Below are positions 10,896-21,640 of a stretch of DNA of 64,000 nucleotides, piece after piece; the stretch's first letter is position 1, and each line of letters begins with the position of its first letter. Location: NCBI GenBank assembly GCA_963921825.1, contig OY997591.1, positions 16,797,515 to 16,861,514 of the forward strand. Direction: 5' to 3'. This DNA is from Erodium maritimum. Taxonomy: Eukaryota > Streptophyta > Magnoliopsida > Geraniales > Geraniaceae. Made by a program: the position numbers and the translations under genes. The notes under the pieces are model-generated. The model saw nothing but the letters and a program-made list of their open reading frames with translations, ran no database searches and was not told the origin of the DNA.

Positions 10896-13489
10896 ATGAA
10901 TGTCGAATGAAAAATTTGACTCGGCTGTTATCGATTATATGTTGTTTCCACCTGATTGTACATGAGCTCTAGAGTGTTCATGTACTTTATACTTGTGGGT
11001 TTAAAGCGCCACATAAAACCGAACAATTTAAGATTTTATCTTCCATTTATTTCGGTTATTTTTTTTAATTATAAACGAGGAGTTTAGATTATCACTTAAT
11101 AAGTTATTTATTTAACTATTCATTTCGATATGAATGCAAATTATCAGTTAAGTTTCTAAATAACTGTAAAACCTGCTTTTAAAAGAAAAAGAAAAGGGGT
11201 ATTCTTTTGCAATTAGGAACGTCGGGGTATGTTCGTGCTTTAAGTGAAAAAAAAAACTGTTTGGGCTCGGTTGGAAAATGGGTCGGTTTGGGCCCATTGA
11301 GTGAGCCAGGACCGGTTTTGGGCCCAACCAAGCTGCTCCCCATATAAAAGGGTGAAACCCTAATCCTTCACCATTTTTTTTGCACGCAGCCGATCCCCTC
11401 CCATCCTCCTCTCCCGATTCTGTTTCTCTCTCCCTCTCTGGTTCCTCTCGAACTCGCCGGCCACGGCGTTTCCGGCCGACCACCCTCTCCCTCACTCCTT
11501 CTTCTCCGCGTCTGCTGCGAGCCTCTGCCGACCCAACTCCCCTCGCCATCTCACCTCGCCGGAAACCGTCCTCTCCGACCTCCCCTTCGCCGCCGTCTTC
11601 TCCTCCGTCCGATTCACGACCACGCCGCCCCCGTCCCCTTCCCCTTATCTCCGTCCAACCACGCCACCACCGAGCCCCTCTTCTCCGTCCAGCATCGACC
11701 GCCCCACCGTCGTCTCCTTCGTTCTCCGCCCCTCACGCTCGCCTCCGTCCAGATCTAGCCAGCCACCACCTCCGGCCAGCTCGGGTCCCCGACCATCCTC
11801 TCCCGTCTCCCTTCTCCTCGTTGCCGTCCGCACGGCCGGCAAGCTCAGCCGAGCCACCACCGCCGCCGCCCTTACTTTTCCCCCTACGGTTAGCCCCTAC
11901 CACCGGGCGACCCTGGTCGGCCGGATTATAATAGAGCCTTTTTCTTTCCTCTTGTTGTTTTCTGTAATCGAGCTCTTCACCTGTTCTGGCTGAGTTTGAA
12001 CAGTTTTGTATTGAAAATAAAATGAGAAGATGGATTAAAACCTAACCGGTTGAAGACCAAAAACTGAGTTTCGGATTTAGATGTGATTTATTTGTAAAAC
12101 GGTTTTAAATCTGGTAAATGTTGAAAGAAGCGACGTTCTGGATCTGGGCTCGGTTGAAACCGATTTCCTTTTGATCTGAAATGTTTAGTTGTAAAATCAA
12201 AAGATTTGAAAAGGATTTAAATTGGAAAGGCTTTAATTTGAAAAGAAATTGAAATTGGTTTGGTTGTTAAGACGATTTTGGATCTGTTGAGGGAAACTAT
12301 ATCCGTTAAACCTGCTAAAGAAATCGATCAATATTTGGAACTGATTTTAAAATAAAAAGGGTTTAAAATCAAGTTGGGTTTAAAAACGGTTTTGATCGGT
12401 TGAACGTTTGGGGTTGGACTGGTAATCGGGCTTAGAACAGGTTAACAGCGAAACGTTGAATCGGTCCCTCGGGAATCGTGCCTCGGGATCCATGCATCGG
12501 GACCCGTGCCTCGGTTTACGTGCAATGGGTTCTATGCTCGGGACTCGGGTGCTCGAACCCGATTTGTCGTATGATCTCGCTTTTATCCCGCTCGAATCTA
12601 AAAGACGACTTTGAACTTAAATCGAAATCGTCGTATTCTTTGGAATTAATTTGGAAAAGTTATAATTAACGGGTTTTAGAAACTTGAAACGGTAATTAAA
12701 TGACTCGGAAGTCGGAATTCGATTCCGTCGAGTGCCTAGGAAACCCTTATTTGTTCTAAGACCGTAGAAACGAAAACGGGAATTTTGGAGCCCCAGAAGG
12801 GCATTTACAAAACCCGGGCAGATTCACCATGTCAGGCGAATCAGGCCTTGACGGGTCCCTTATCGACAATGTCGGGTATTTGGGGAGTTTGGGAGTGATC
12901 GACATTGTCGGGGTTAGGTATGGGCATCGAGTTTAATTTTTTTCAGTTTATGTTCCTGCGGGTTGTTAAGTGCTGTAAATTGTGTTCTTTTAGATCGTGC
13001 CACGGACCGAGGCAAGGGAAAGCTGGGTGAGTGACTGAGATCATCACCGGAGCTCGTTGTTTGGCTTTTGGGAGAACACGCACGAGGTAGGGAAAAGTAG
13101 CCGGATCTCGGCCCTGACTGGGGAAAGTTAACAGTAGAATTGCATGTGACACCGGGGTGTCGTGGGTTGAATAGGTTTATTTAATTATTAGAAAAGCATG
13201 CTACGGGAACTTGGTAATTATTAGAAAAACATGATACGGGATTGTAGCGTTTATCAGAAAAGCATGTTACGGGAACTTAGTAATTGTTGGAAAGGCATGT
13301 GACACTTAGTAGTGTCGTAATAGTAGAGAACTTAGCGATAATTGTTTTACTGGAGGCATATGACCATGCCCGGAGTTTGTTTGTGAACTTATCGATATTA
13401 GGAGTACTGGAGGCATATGACCATGCCCGGAGGTTGATTGAGAAACTGTTGATATTAGGACTGTTGTTTGGTTAAGCCGGAGGCTGATT

Positions 13490-13900
13490 GCTTTTTGGTG
13501 TCTTGGTTGGCCTTGAGAGCCCGTGTTTTATTATCGAGTTTTGAGTGGCCTTGAGAGCCCGTGTTATTCATTGTTGAGTTGGGTGGCCATGAGAGCCGTG
13601 TTACTTATTGTTGAGTTTGGGTGGCCTTGAGAGCCCGTGTATTTAAATTGGTGTCTTGGGTGGCCATGAGTGCCCGTGTCTTACTGTCGGTGTTTTGGGT
13701 GGCCGTGAGTGCCGTGGGGTTGTTGAACCCGAGTCTTGACTGTTGGTGTGTCTTGAGTGACAGTGAGTGTCCGTGGGGTTGTTGAACCCGAGTCTTGACC
13801 GTTGGTGTGTCTTGAGTGGCAGTGAGTGCCCGTGGGGTTGTTGAACCCGAGTCTTGACTGTTGAGGTGTCTTGAGTGGCCTTGAGTACCTGTGTGACTGA
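13490..13900. repeat. Tandem repeats in long solo LTR copy 1
   Basis: About nine imperfect copies of a 40-60 bp unit contain GTGGCCTTGAGAGCCCGTGT or GTGGCAGTGAGTGCCCGTGG. The later units add GGTTGTTGAACCCGAGTCTT. The matching array in copy 2 is at about 21080-21640 on the other strand. Confidence 0.8.
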
Positions 13901-13929
13901 ATGTGCTTGTGATTGTGATTGTGATTGCG

Positions 13930-14115
13930 GATCCCGGTAGGTTGCAAGCATTCTTTGGCTGGCCTGACCAAGTTTGAGTATCAACGGGTTGCAAGAATTC
14001 TTTGGCTGGCCTGACACGGTTTGAGTAACACAGGTTGCAAGCATTCTTTGGCTGGCCTGGTCCGAGTTTGGGTATCACAGGTTGTAAGCATTCTTTGGCT
14101 AGCCTGACCCGTGTT
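13930..14115. repeat. Second tandem array in long solo LTR copy 1
   Basis: Four copies of a ~55 bp unit contain GCAAGCATTCTTTGGCTGGC. The corresponding array in copy 2 (about 20720-20870, opposite strand) contains AATGCTGCAACTTACCGGGA. Confidence 0.8.
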
Positions 14116-14418
14116 CGTGTGAGTGGGAGAGGTTACTGAGCAGCTGGTATGCGATCCTTTGTGATCTTGTTTGGTGTGCGATCCTTTGTGATCTGTTTGG
14201 TGTTGTGTAGCTGTCGTTTGAGTCCTTGGGAGAGGTCGTCAATTGTTGTGTCGGGTCTACTTACGTGGTTGAGTGTTGAGTCGTTCGAGGAAGGTCACCG
14301 TGGGTGTTTGTCAGTCGGAGTACTTGAGTTGGGGACGGTGATCCCCGGAGTTGAGTTTGTTGTGGGTGTTATAGGCTTTGTCTGCTAATTATGCCGTAGT
14401 CAGTCTGTTATCCGCGGT

Positions 14419-14436
14419 GGTGAGCGAACGCTCACC
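14419..14436. repeat. Conserved 8-bp-stem hairpin in long solo LTR copy 1
   Basis: GGTGAGCG, a 2-bp spacer, then CGCTCACC. The same hairpin is conserved in copy 2 at 20367-20384, beside the shared GCAGCTAGGGGTGAGCG text, while the surrounding sequence has diverged. Confidence 0.8.
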
Positions 14437-14849
14437 CCTAGCTGCTTTTCCTACAGGTACCGTTCGTAGGCTGGACTAGGTGAGCTTCTGAAGCTTGAAG
14501 AGCTTGAAGCGGGTTTCTGGGTGTTTTGAGTCTAGCGACGGATACCATGTTTTTGGTCCACTTGTTGGGACGTGTTTTAAGTTGTAATTATTATTTTGTT
14601 GAACTAAACTAGTATTTTAAAGTGATTCACTGAAAACAGGTTTCCAGTGTTTGTATGTTTTTAAAACGTTCGCGTCCCGAGTTCGGTTTACTGAATTTGG
14701 GGCGTGACAATAACAATTTTATTAACATAACATAAACAAGAAGCATCAAAAATCTAAATATAACAATAGTTGATGCATGCACTCAACTCTTTATACGGAA
14801 CTTCAAATATTTTTGTCTTGTTTAAAAATAATTGTGATCTATATACACA

Positions 14850-16187
14850 AGAGGAGAAATCTGGTGAGAACCATGTTTTAACGTAGCAACCGCGAGAACC
14901 AATCTAAGTCATCCATTTTAAGAATTGATGGATGAGATGCAATTGAGTAGTTGACTGCAAAAAAACATCACTTTTTAGTAAGTAGTAAGGGCCTATTAGT
15001 AAAACTATCATATTATTTTTTTTAACCAATTCACTAATTTAATTTTTCCTGCTTCGTTTGAACTCCGATTGGCTTCAAACTTGCGCCATTAGTTTTTTTT
15101 AAGGGCTTTCAATCAAGATCAGTCATGAATGTGTTTTGAAGCACGAAATTTTTTTTATTTCGGGATAGATTTTTTTTAAAAAAAATCTGGGCAATTTTTA
15201 TCAACACTTTGCTCTTGATTTATCAACACTTTTACACTGGTTTTATCAACACTTTACACTGGTTTTATCACCTCATTTTCCAAAACTGATCATGATTTTA
15301 TCACCTCATCGCGTGCTTTTTATTAACATTAGTTTTATCAACACTAAACACTAGGTTTATCATTCAAATTACGTGTGTTTTATCACCCCCATCACATGTT
15401 TTTTTGAAGCACGAAAAAAAATTATTTCGGGGCTGGTTTTTAAAGAAATTCTATATGGGTAATTTTTATCAACACTTTGCTCGGAGTTTATCAACACTTT
15501 ACCCTGGTTTTATCAACACTTTACATTGGTTTTATCACCCCCATTCTCCAAAATTGATCATGATTTTTATCATCTCATCACGTGCTTTTTATGAACACCA
15601 GTTTTATCAACACTAAACACTAGATTTGTCATTGAATTACGTGTTTTTTATCACCTCATCACAAGTTTTTTTTATCAACGTTAAACTCTAGTGTATCACA
15701 CTTATTATCAAAATTGAAAATGGTTTTTATCACCTCATTACATGTTTTTATCAACATTTAGCACTAGTTTGGTACCCCGATATAAAACATTTATTAGTAA
15801 AGATTTATCAACGCTCAACATTATTTTTATCACCTTGATATAAATTTTTATTTTCGTGCTTCAAAATATATTCATGACTGATCTTGATTTAAATCCCTTG
15901 AAAAAAGAAAAATATTGGCGCAAGTTTGAAGTTAATCGGAGTTCAAACGAATCAGGAAATATTAAATTAGTGAATTGGTGAAGAAAAAAATGGACACTTG
16001 TCCACATGGCACCATGCTATTACAATTATCCCCTTTCTTGTGTGAGAATGGATGAAAGTGACGTGTATGTGGGTTGTATTAGGGTGATGATGTGGCATTT
16101 TGATGAGTGTTGGATCATAGGTGAGAGTGGCTAGCATTGTTTCTCACAGTACCTATGTTAAGAGTGGTTCTCAATAGATTTCTCCTC
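14850..16187. mobile_element. Mutator-like non-autonomous element with perfect 9-bp TSD
   Basis: A perfect 9-bp direct repeat ATATACACA lies at 14841-14849 and 16188-16196, the Mutator hallmark. The termini are inverted repeats (GAGGAGAAATC...GATTTCTCCTC, then TGAGAACCA), and a second, stronger inverted block of about 150 bp lies inside (about 15008-15150 against 15850-15995, both with CAAGATCAGTCATGAAT). The centre holds tandem units with TTTATCAACACTTTACACTGG-like text. One ~270-bp unit, starting GAAGCACGAAA, appears at 15136 and again at 15405. No transposase is present. Confidence 0.8.
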
Positions 16188-16196
16188 ATATACACA

Positions 16197-16472
16197 ATTA
16201 CTATATACTATGTCTAATGTGATTCACACATATTGTTCTAATGTGATATTGTAATTATTAAAAAATATCGTATTTCATTTTATATATATCAACATGAAAT
16301 TATACATATGAACAGCTAGAACGAAAATGAAACAGATTTCATAAAAACTAAAAATTTCATAATACCCAAACCAACTATCAGACTTCAATAACAGGATATA
16401 TATCATATAAAGACACCGTTGCTGAGGCTTGAATCCTATTTTTGTATAAGCAAGGTCAAACGATGGATCAGT
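16197..16472. other. Non-coding host DNA
   Basis: AT-rich DNA between the Mutator-like element and LINE-B. I see no gene or RNA. A short repeat (CTAATGTGAT) occurs twice near 16215-16245. Confidence 0.5.
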
Positions 16473-16769
16473 TAAAGAAGCATTGATTTTTTTTTATCAG
16501 CAAAACATTAACTTAAATTAAAACATCCTTTGAGGTAAAAGAGGAGTTACAAGTGTTTTCATGAATCTACAAGACATCAGATTCTTGTAGGCACTAATAT
16601 GGAAAGTGAAGTGGTAACTTACAGGACAAAAAATCAAAGACAATTCAGATCAGAACCAAAAGATGAGCATTTGAGACTGAGGGGACTGAGAGGGAATTGA
16701 GAGTGTTGAGCCCAAATACAATAGATAAGATCATCCTTTCTGGCTGGGGAGAGGGAATTAGTGACTTGG

Positions 16770-17055
16770 AAAGCCATAAAAAATGAGCTCTGTGAATTTT
16801 GCAGCTGGTGTAATTTGTGGCAGCAGTTGTGTGATGATGATTGTTGTAGTAGCAAGCTTGTAATAGTTGATGTTCTTTGATCTAGCTTGCATTGCTTCTT
16901 GGTAGTTGGAGGGCCAGGGATGGTTTGAAGTAGCAAGTTTGTACTTGAGCTCTGTGAATTCTGCAGCTGGTGAATTTATGGCAGCAGTTGAGTGATGATG
17001 ATTGTTGTAGTAGCAAGCTTGTAGTAGTTGATGTTCTTTGATCTTGCTTGAACTT
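16770..17055 (-). repeat. Direct duplication in the LINE-B 3' UTR
   Basis: A unit of about 175 bp (plus-strand text GAGCTCTGTGAATT, then GATGATGATTGTTGTAGTAG, then GTTGATGTTCTTTGATC) occurs at about 16782 and again at about 16950, with moderate divergence. Confidence 0.75.
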
Positions 17056-20000
17056 GCTTCTTTGTAGTTGGAGTCTGATATGGTTAGGAACCTGGCCTTC
17101 TGTGAGAGGTTGTCCAAAGAGAGTATATCCTGATAAAAGAGATCCTGCAACTGATAAAAAAAGAAGCTTATGAAAACTCAGAACCTGTCCAAGAAGAGCC
17201 TACAAGGAAAAGGCCACCAACTAGGACAGCAGAGAAAAAAGACTCAAACCTACAGCTGCACCTAACCACACACCAGAGAGAAAAAAGAGGGGGGGAGAAC
17301 CCATAGAGGGTAGAGAGCCCACACACAAAGAAAGGAAAAAAGAAGCCCAATACAGGACACCCTCACCAATCACTCCACTTTCTTAACCAGCCCTCCCAAC
17401 CACCCTTCCCAAAACCCAGATGAAAACTCAAAGGGCAGGTCTCCAAGCTCCACAAGATCTTGGAGCAACTTGCCAGGAGTGGAAGGAAAAGCCAAAGCCT
17501 CGAAGAGAGAAATTTGCCCATTCCAGACTATAAGATTGATGAATAATTTTTTGGAATACTTCTTCTAATGAGATGCAATCAGCTTTGAAGATCAAGGCAT
17601 TTCTTGCTAGCCAAATTTGCCAAGCAGTGATAAGAACAATTTTTCTCCAGCATTTCCTTATTTTTCTTTCCATCATAGAAGACCAGGAGGATAAGAGCTG
17701 CTTAAAGTTTGCAGGGATAACTCCAAACACCCCCCACCAACTGAATATTTTTGACCAAATTTCCCAAGCTATCTGACAATGAAGAAGCACATGTGGACTA
17801 TCTTCTAAATCAACTTCACATCTTGGACAAGTAATTCCTTGGAGAGAGAGTTGAAGACCTCTAGAATCTAAGAAACATTTGGTAGGTATGGCTTCTAAAC
17901 AGGCCAACCAACCAAAAGCAGCAATTTTTGGGGGGATCTCAGGGAGCCATAGACTCTTTGTCCAGGAAGCATTGATGGAGGGAGCAACTTCTTGTGTGTC
18001 AAGTAAAATACAGAGGTTTTTAACTGAGAATCCTTTTGAATCCCAAGTCCAAATCAGAGCATCATCTTCAGTTGTTAGATGCATGGAGTTTAAAATATTG
18101 CTTAAAGCTATCCATTCATGTTCAGCCCTTCCTCTAGGAGTACATCTGAATTTTAGATCCCAAGAGTCCAATGACCAAGCCTCAGAGACAGTTAGCTTCT
18201 TACCTTGTGATGATCTGAATAATCTAAGCAATAAGTTTTTGAAACTGACATCTCCCCACCAAGTATCAGTCCAGAAAATAGCTATATCCCCTCTCCCCAC
18301 TTTCCAGCTTAACCCCTTAATTCCAAAAAGGTCTGGGAATCTAGGATCATTATTTAGAGAAAGTATATGGGACATAAGGCTTGAACTTCCTATTTCTTCA
18401 AAGGATGAGAGGTCCCAATCAGTATCTTTCCACCCATATTTGCTGATGATGACTAGTTTCCACAGAGATGATCTTTCAAGAGCAAACCTCCACCACCACT
18501 TTGCAAAAAGGGCAATGTTCATTAAAGATAGATGTTTTAGTCCTAACCCTCCCTCTGCTTTAGACTTGCAGACAGTATACCAGTTGACCTTGTTGAAGCT
18601 TCTTGCTTTATCTGATCCATGCCATAAGAATCTCCTTTGCCATGAGTTCATAGTCTTTATAACACCTTTGGGAGCTCTTATTATGGAGAAGAAATAGAGT
18701 GGCAGTGCATTTAATGTAGTTCTAATACGACTAATTCTGTCTCCAAATGAAAGTAATTTGGCTTTCCACAGCCCAAGAGTAGCTTTAAATCTTTGTATGA
18801 TTGGTTCCCAAGTAATAAGTCTTTTTGGAATGGCACCCAGGGGAAATCCTAAATAGATGAAGGGTAATGAGCCTGCTGCACATTCCATTATACTTAGAGC
18901 ACTTGCTTCTTCTTCATCCCTTAGATTGAATGAGATGACAATGGATTTTGCATAACTAACTGAGAGACCAGAAACTAGTTTGAACATTGATAGAGCATAC
19001 TTGAGGAACAAATAACTGGTATTGGATGCTTGACTAAAGAAAATTGTATCATCTGCAAATTGTATATGAGATATCAAAGGGTCTGTAGCACTGATTTGTA
19101 TACCTTGTATCAGGCCTGGTTGAACACTTGAGGTAATGATCTGATTAAGGCCCTCAGTAACAATAACAAATATAAGTGGAGATAGAGCACATCCTTGCCT
19201 TAAAACTCTTGACATTTGAAAGTCTGGACTAGGAGAACCATTTATTAATACTGAAACATATGCTCTAAAGCAAGACATCATCCACATCTTCCATAATGAT
19301 CCAAATCCCATTCTTGATAATACTTTCATCACATATCTCCAACTGACTTTGTGAAAGGCCTTTTCAAAATCAGCTTTGATGATAATGGCCTTTTGCTTTG
19401 ATTTTTTGAAATACTGCACTACCTCAGAGGCTACCAAGATACCATCTATTTTTTTTATAAGCTCGAAAATTTTATTAATAAGACCGAGTCCTAAAAAGGA
19501 GCCGGAATGCCCTGATTAAAGGATAATCAAGGTAAAAGATAACGCTTATAAAGGAACTCCATAAAGGGGAGTTAAAAGGTCAAACCTTTTCCTTAAAACA
19601 AAACAAGAAAACAAAAAACGAAAAGAAAACCCTTTTAAACCTCGCCTCCCGACCTCAGATACGATTAATCACATCTTTCTTTTTGGAAGACAATTCACGG
19701 ATTGAAGTCCAAGCATCAGTTCCATGAGACGAAGCTGATACTAAAGAATTTCCAGATCTACCAAGTTCAACCTGATTCCCAGTGTCAACGGGACGAGCTA
19801 CTCTTTCTTGATCCAAAGATCGATTCCTCTATTTACACTTCACAGTATAAAAATCGGACAAGTGTTTGGGAGGCCGGCTTACTCGTTTCGACGGTTTAAG
19901 TAGGAAGTCCTTCCAAGGACTATCCTCCGCAGAGTCACTAATCGTCGAGCTACCCACATCAAGACCTGGATCGCTGGGAGCCAGAGCCTGTATTGGATCA

Positions 20001-20366
20001 ACCGAGCCTGTCGATGGAATCAGAGAACTAGACTTTGGGCTGGAACTTGGGCTCTTTGCGTTCCCATCCACAACCATTGGATCCTGCATGTCACGCCCCA
20101 ATTTCAGTAAAACCGAACTAGGGACGCGAACATTTTAAAACATAAAAAACACTTGAAAACCTGTTTTCATTAAACACTTTAAAAGTACCATTTGTTCAAC
20201 AAAATAATAATTACAGTTTAGAACACGTCCCAACAAGTGGACAAAAGTACAAGGTGTCCGTCACTAGACTCAAAAGACAAAACCCGGACTCCGCTCCTAG
20301 CTCCACAAGCTTCGAGAGCTCACTTAGCCCGTCCCACGAACAGTACCTGTAGGAAAAGCAGCTAGG

Positions 20367-20384
20367 GGTGAGCGTTCGCTCACC
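20367..20384. repeat. Conserved 8-bp-stem hairpin in long solo LTR copy 2
   Basis: GGTGAGCG, TT, CGCTCACC. Counterpart of the hairpin at 14419-14436. Confidence 0.8.
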
Positions 20385-20719
20385 ACCACGGATAACAGAC
20401 TGACTACGGCATAATTAGCAGACAAAGCAAGTAACACCAACAACAACTCAACACCGGGAACACCATCCCCAACCCAAGTACTCTAACTAAACATACACCC
20501 ATTATTGCCTTCCCTGACCAACTCGACACCCTGACACGTAAAGTAGACCCGACACAACCATTGACGACCTCTTCCAAGGACTCAAAAGAAAGTTACGCAA
20601 CACCAAACAACATCACAAGGGATCACGCCCCAAACAAGATCACGAAGGATCGCACACCAAACAAGATCACAAAGGATCGCAAACCAGCAGCCAAGAACGC
20701 CCTTCCGGGACTCTAACCC

Positions 20720-21640
20720 GGTCAAGCCAACCCAAGAATGCTGCAACTTACCGGGACTCTAACCCGTAAGCCAACCGGAAAATGCTGCAACTTACTGAGA
20801 CTCTAACTCGTAAGCCAGCCGAAGAATGCTGCAACTTACCGGGACTCTAACCCGCAAGCCAGCCAAGTATGCTCACAAACCCAAACCACACACGCGCGGC
20901 CAGGACCCCTTTATTGGCGGGCGGGCCCCCTACCCCATCTGAACATGCAAACGCGTGTGCTCGTGGACCCCCGTTTCAGGAAGCGGGCCCCCAACCTCCG
21001 GTAACCACAAACACAATCACAATCACAATCAGCATCACAAGCAAGTTCAACAACCAGTAACAACACAAGTTCAACACTCACAGACACTCATGGCCACCAA
21101 GACACCAACAGTAAAACTCGGACTCAACAGCCCCACAGGCACTCACGGCCTCCCAAGACACACCAATAGTAAGACACGGACTCAACAGCCCCACAGGCAC
21201 TCGTGGCCTCCCAAGACAACAACCATAAAACACGCTTGCAACTTACCGATACTCTAACTCGTAAGCCAGTTAAAGGAAGCTTGCAACCCCCCGAGACTCT
21301 AACTCGGTCAGGCCAGCCAAAGACACCAACCTTAGTACACGGCTCTCAAAGCCACCCAAACACCAACAATTAACTACGGGCTCTCATGGCCACCCGAGAC
21401 ACCAATTTAAATACACGGGCTCTCAAGGCCACCCAAACTCAATCAATAAATAATACGGCTCTCAAGGCCACTCAAAACTCGATAATAAATAACACAGGCT
21501 CTCAAGGCCACCCAACTCAACAATAAATAATACGGGCTCTCAAGGCCACCCAACTCAACAATGAATAACACGGGCTCTCAAGGCCACTCAAAACTCGATA
21601 ATAAAACACGGGCTCTCAAGGCCAACCAAGACACCAAAAA
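20720..21640. repeat. Tandem arrays in long solo LTR copy 2
   Basis: Three successive arrays are present. Units with GCTGCAACTTACCGGGACTC lie at about 20740-20870. Units with CCCCACAGGCACTC follow (21080-21225). About eight units with CGGGCTCTCAAGGCCACCCA end the array (21330-21640). Unit order mirrors copy 1. Confidence 0.8.

Larger units (their letters stand above)
11165..14709. mobile_element. Long solo LTR, copy 1 (3.5 kb)
   Basis: The ends are TGTAAAACCTGC and GGGGCGTGACA (TG...CA), flanked by the 5-bp duplication ATAAC at 11160-11164 and 14710-14714. Read from its right end on the minus strand it matches the copy at 20089 over the first several hundred bp (TGTCACGCCCC, CACGTCCCAACAAGTGGAC, ACCTGTAGGAAAAGCAGCTA), through tandem repeats, and into a GACAATGTCG region. 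No gag-pol is present. LTRs over 3 kb occur in some Ty3-gypsy lineages (Tat/Ogre type), but the lineage is not proven. The interval around 11340-11930 is GC-rich and C/T-biased and has a TATAAAAG at 11343. It shows long open frames that I read as composition artefacts. Confidence 0.8.
11128..14780 (+). repeat. Relic second copy of the SPH upstream region, split by a solo LTR
   Basis: If the solo LTR (11165-14709) and one target duplication are removed, the flanks join into a sequence similar to 10219-10300. It has AATGCAAATTATCAGTTAAG, TTTCTAAATAAC, ATTAACATAACATAAACAAG and AGCATCAAA. This looks like a tandemly duplicated SPH promoter. No SPH coding sequence follows it, only about 70 bp of AT-rich DNA and then a Mutator-like element. 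Confidence 0.55.

Noticed and set aside
11380-11931. 183-codon plus frame rich in Pro, Ser and Arg, plus antisense frames
   Set aside because: Lies inside a solo LTR with C/T-biased, GC-rich composition; open frames on both strands are expected there and no domain is visible.
13490-14115. Regular repeats that could be mistaken for a CRISPR array
   Set aside because: Units are imperfect and contiguous without unique spacers, lie in a plant LTR, and a second copy has the same array.
17879-18697. 272-codon plus frame
   Set aside because: Antisense to the LINE-B reverse transcriptase frame, which has full motif support.
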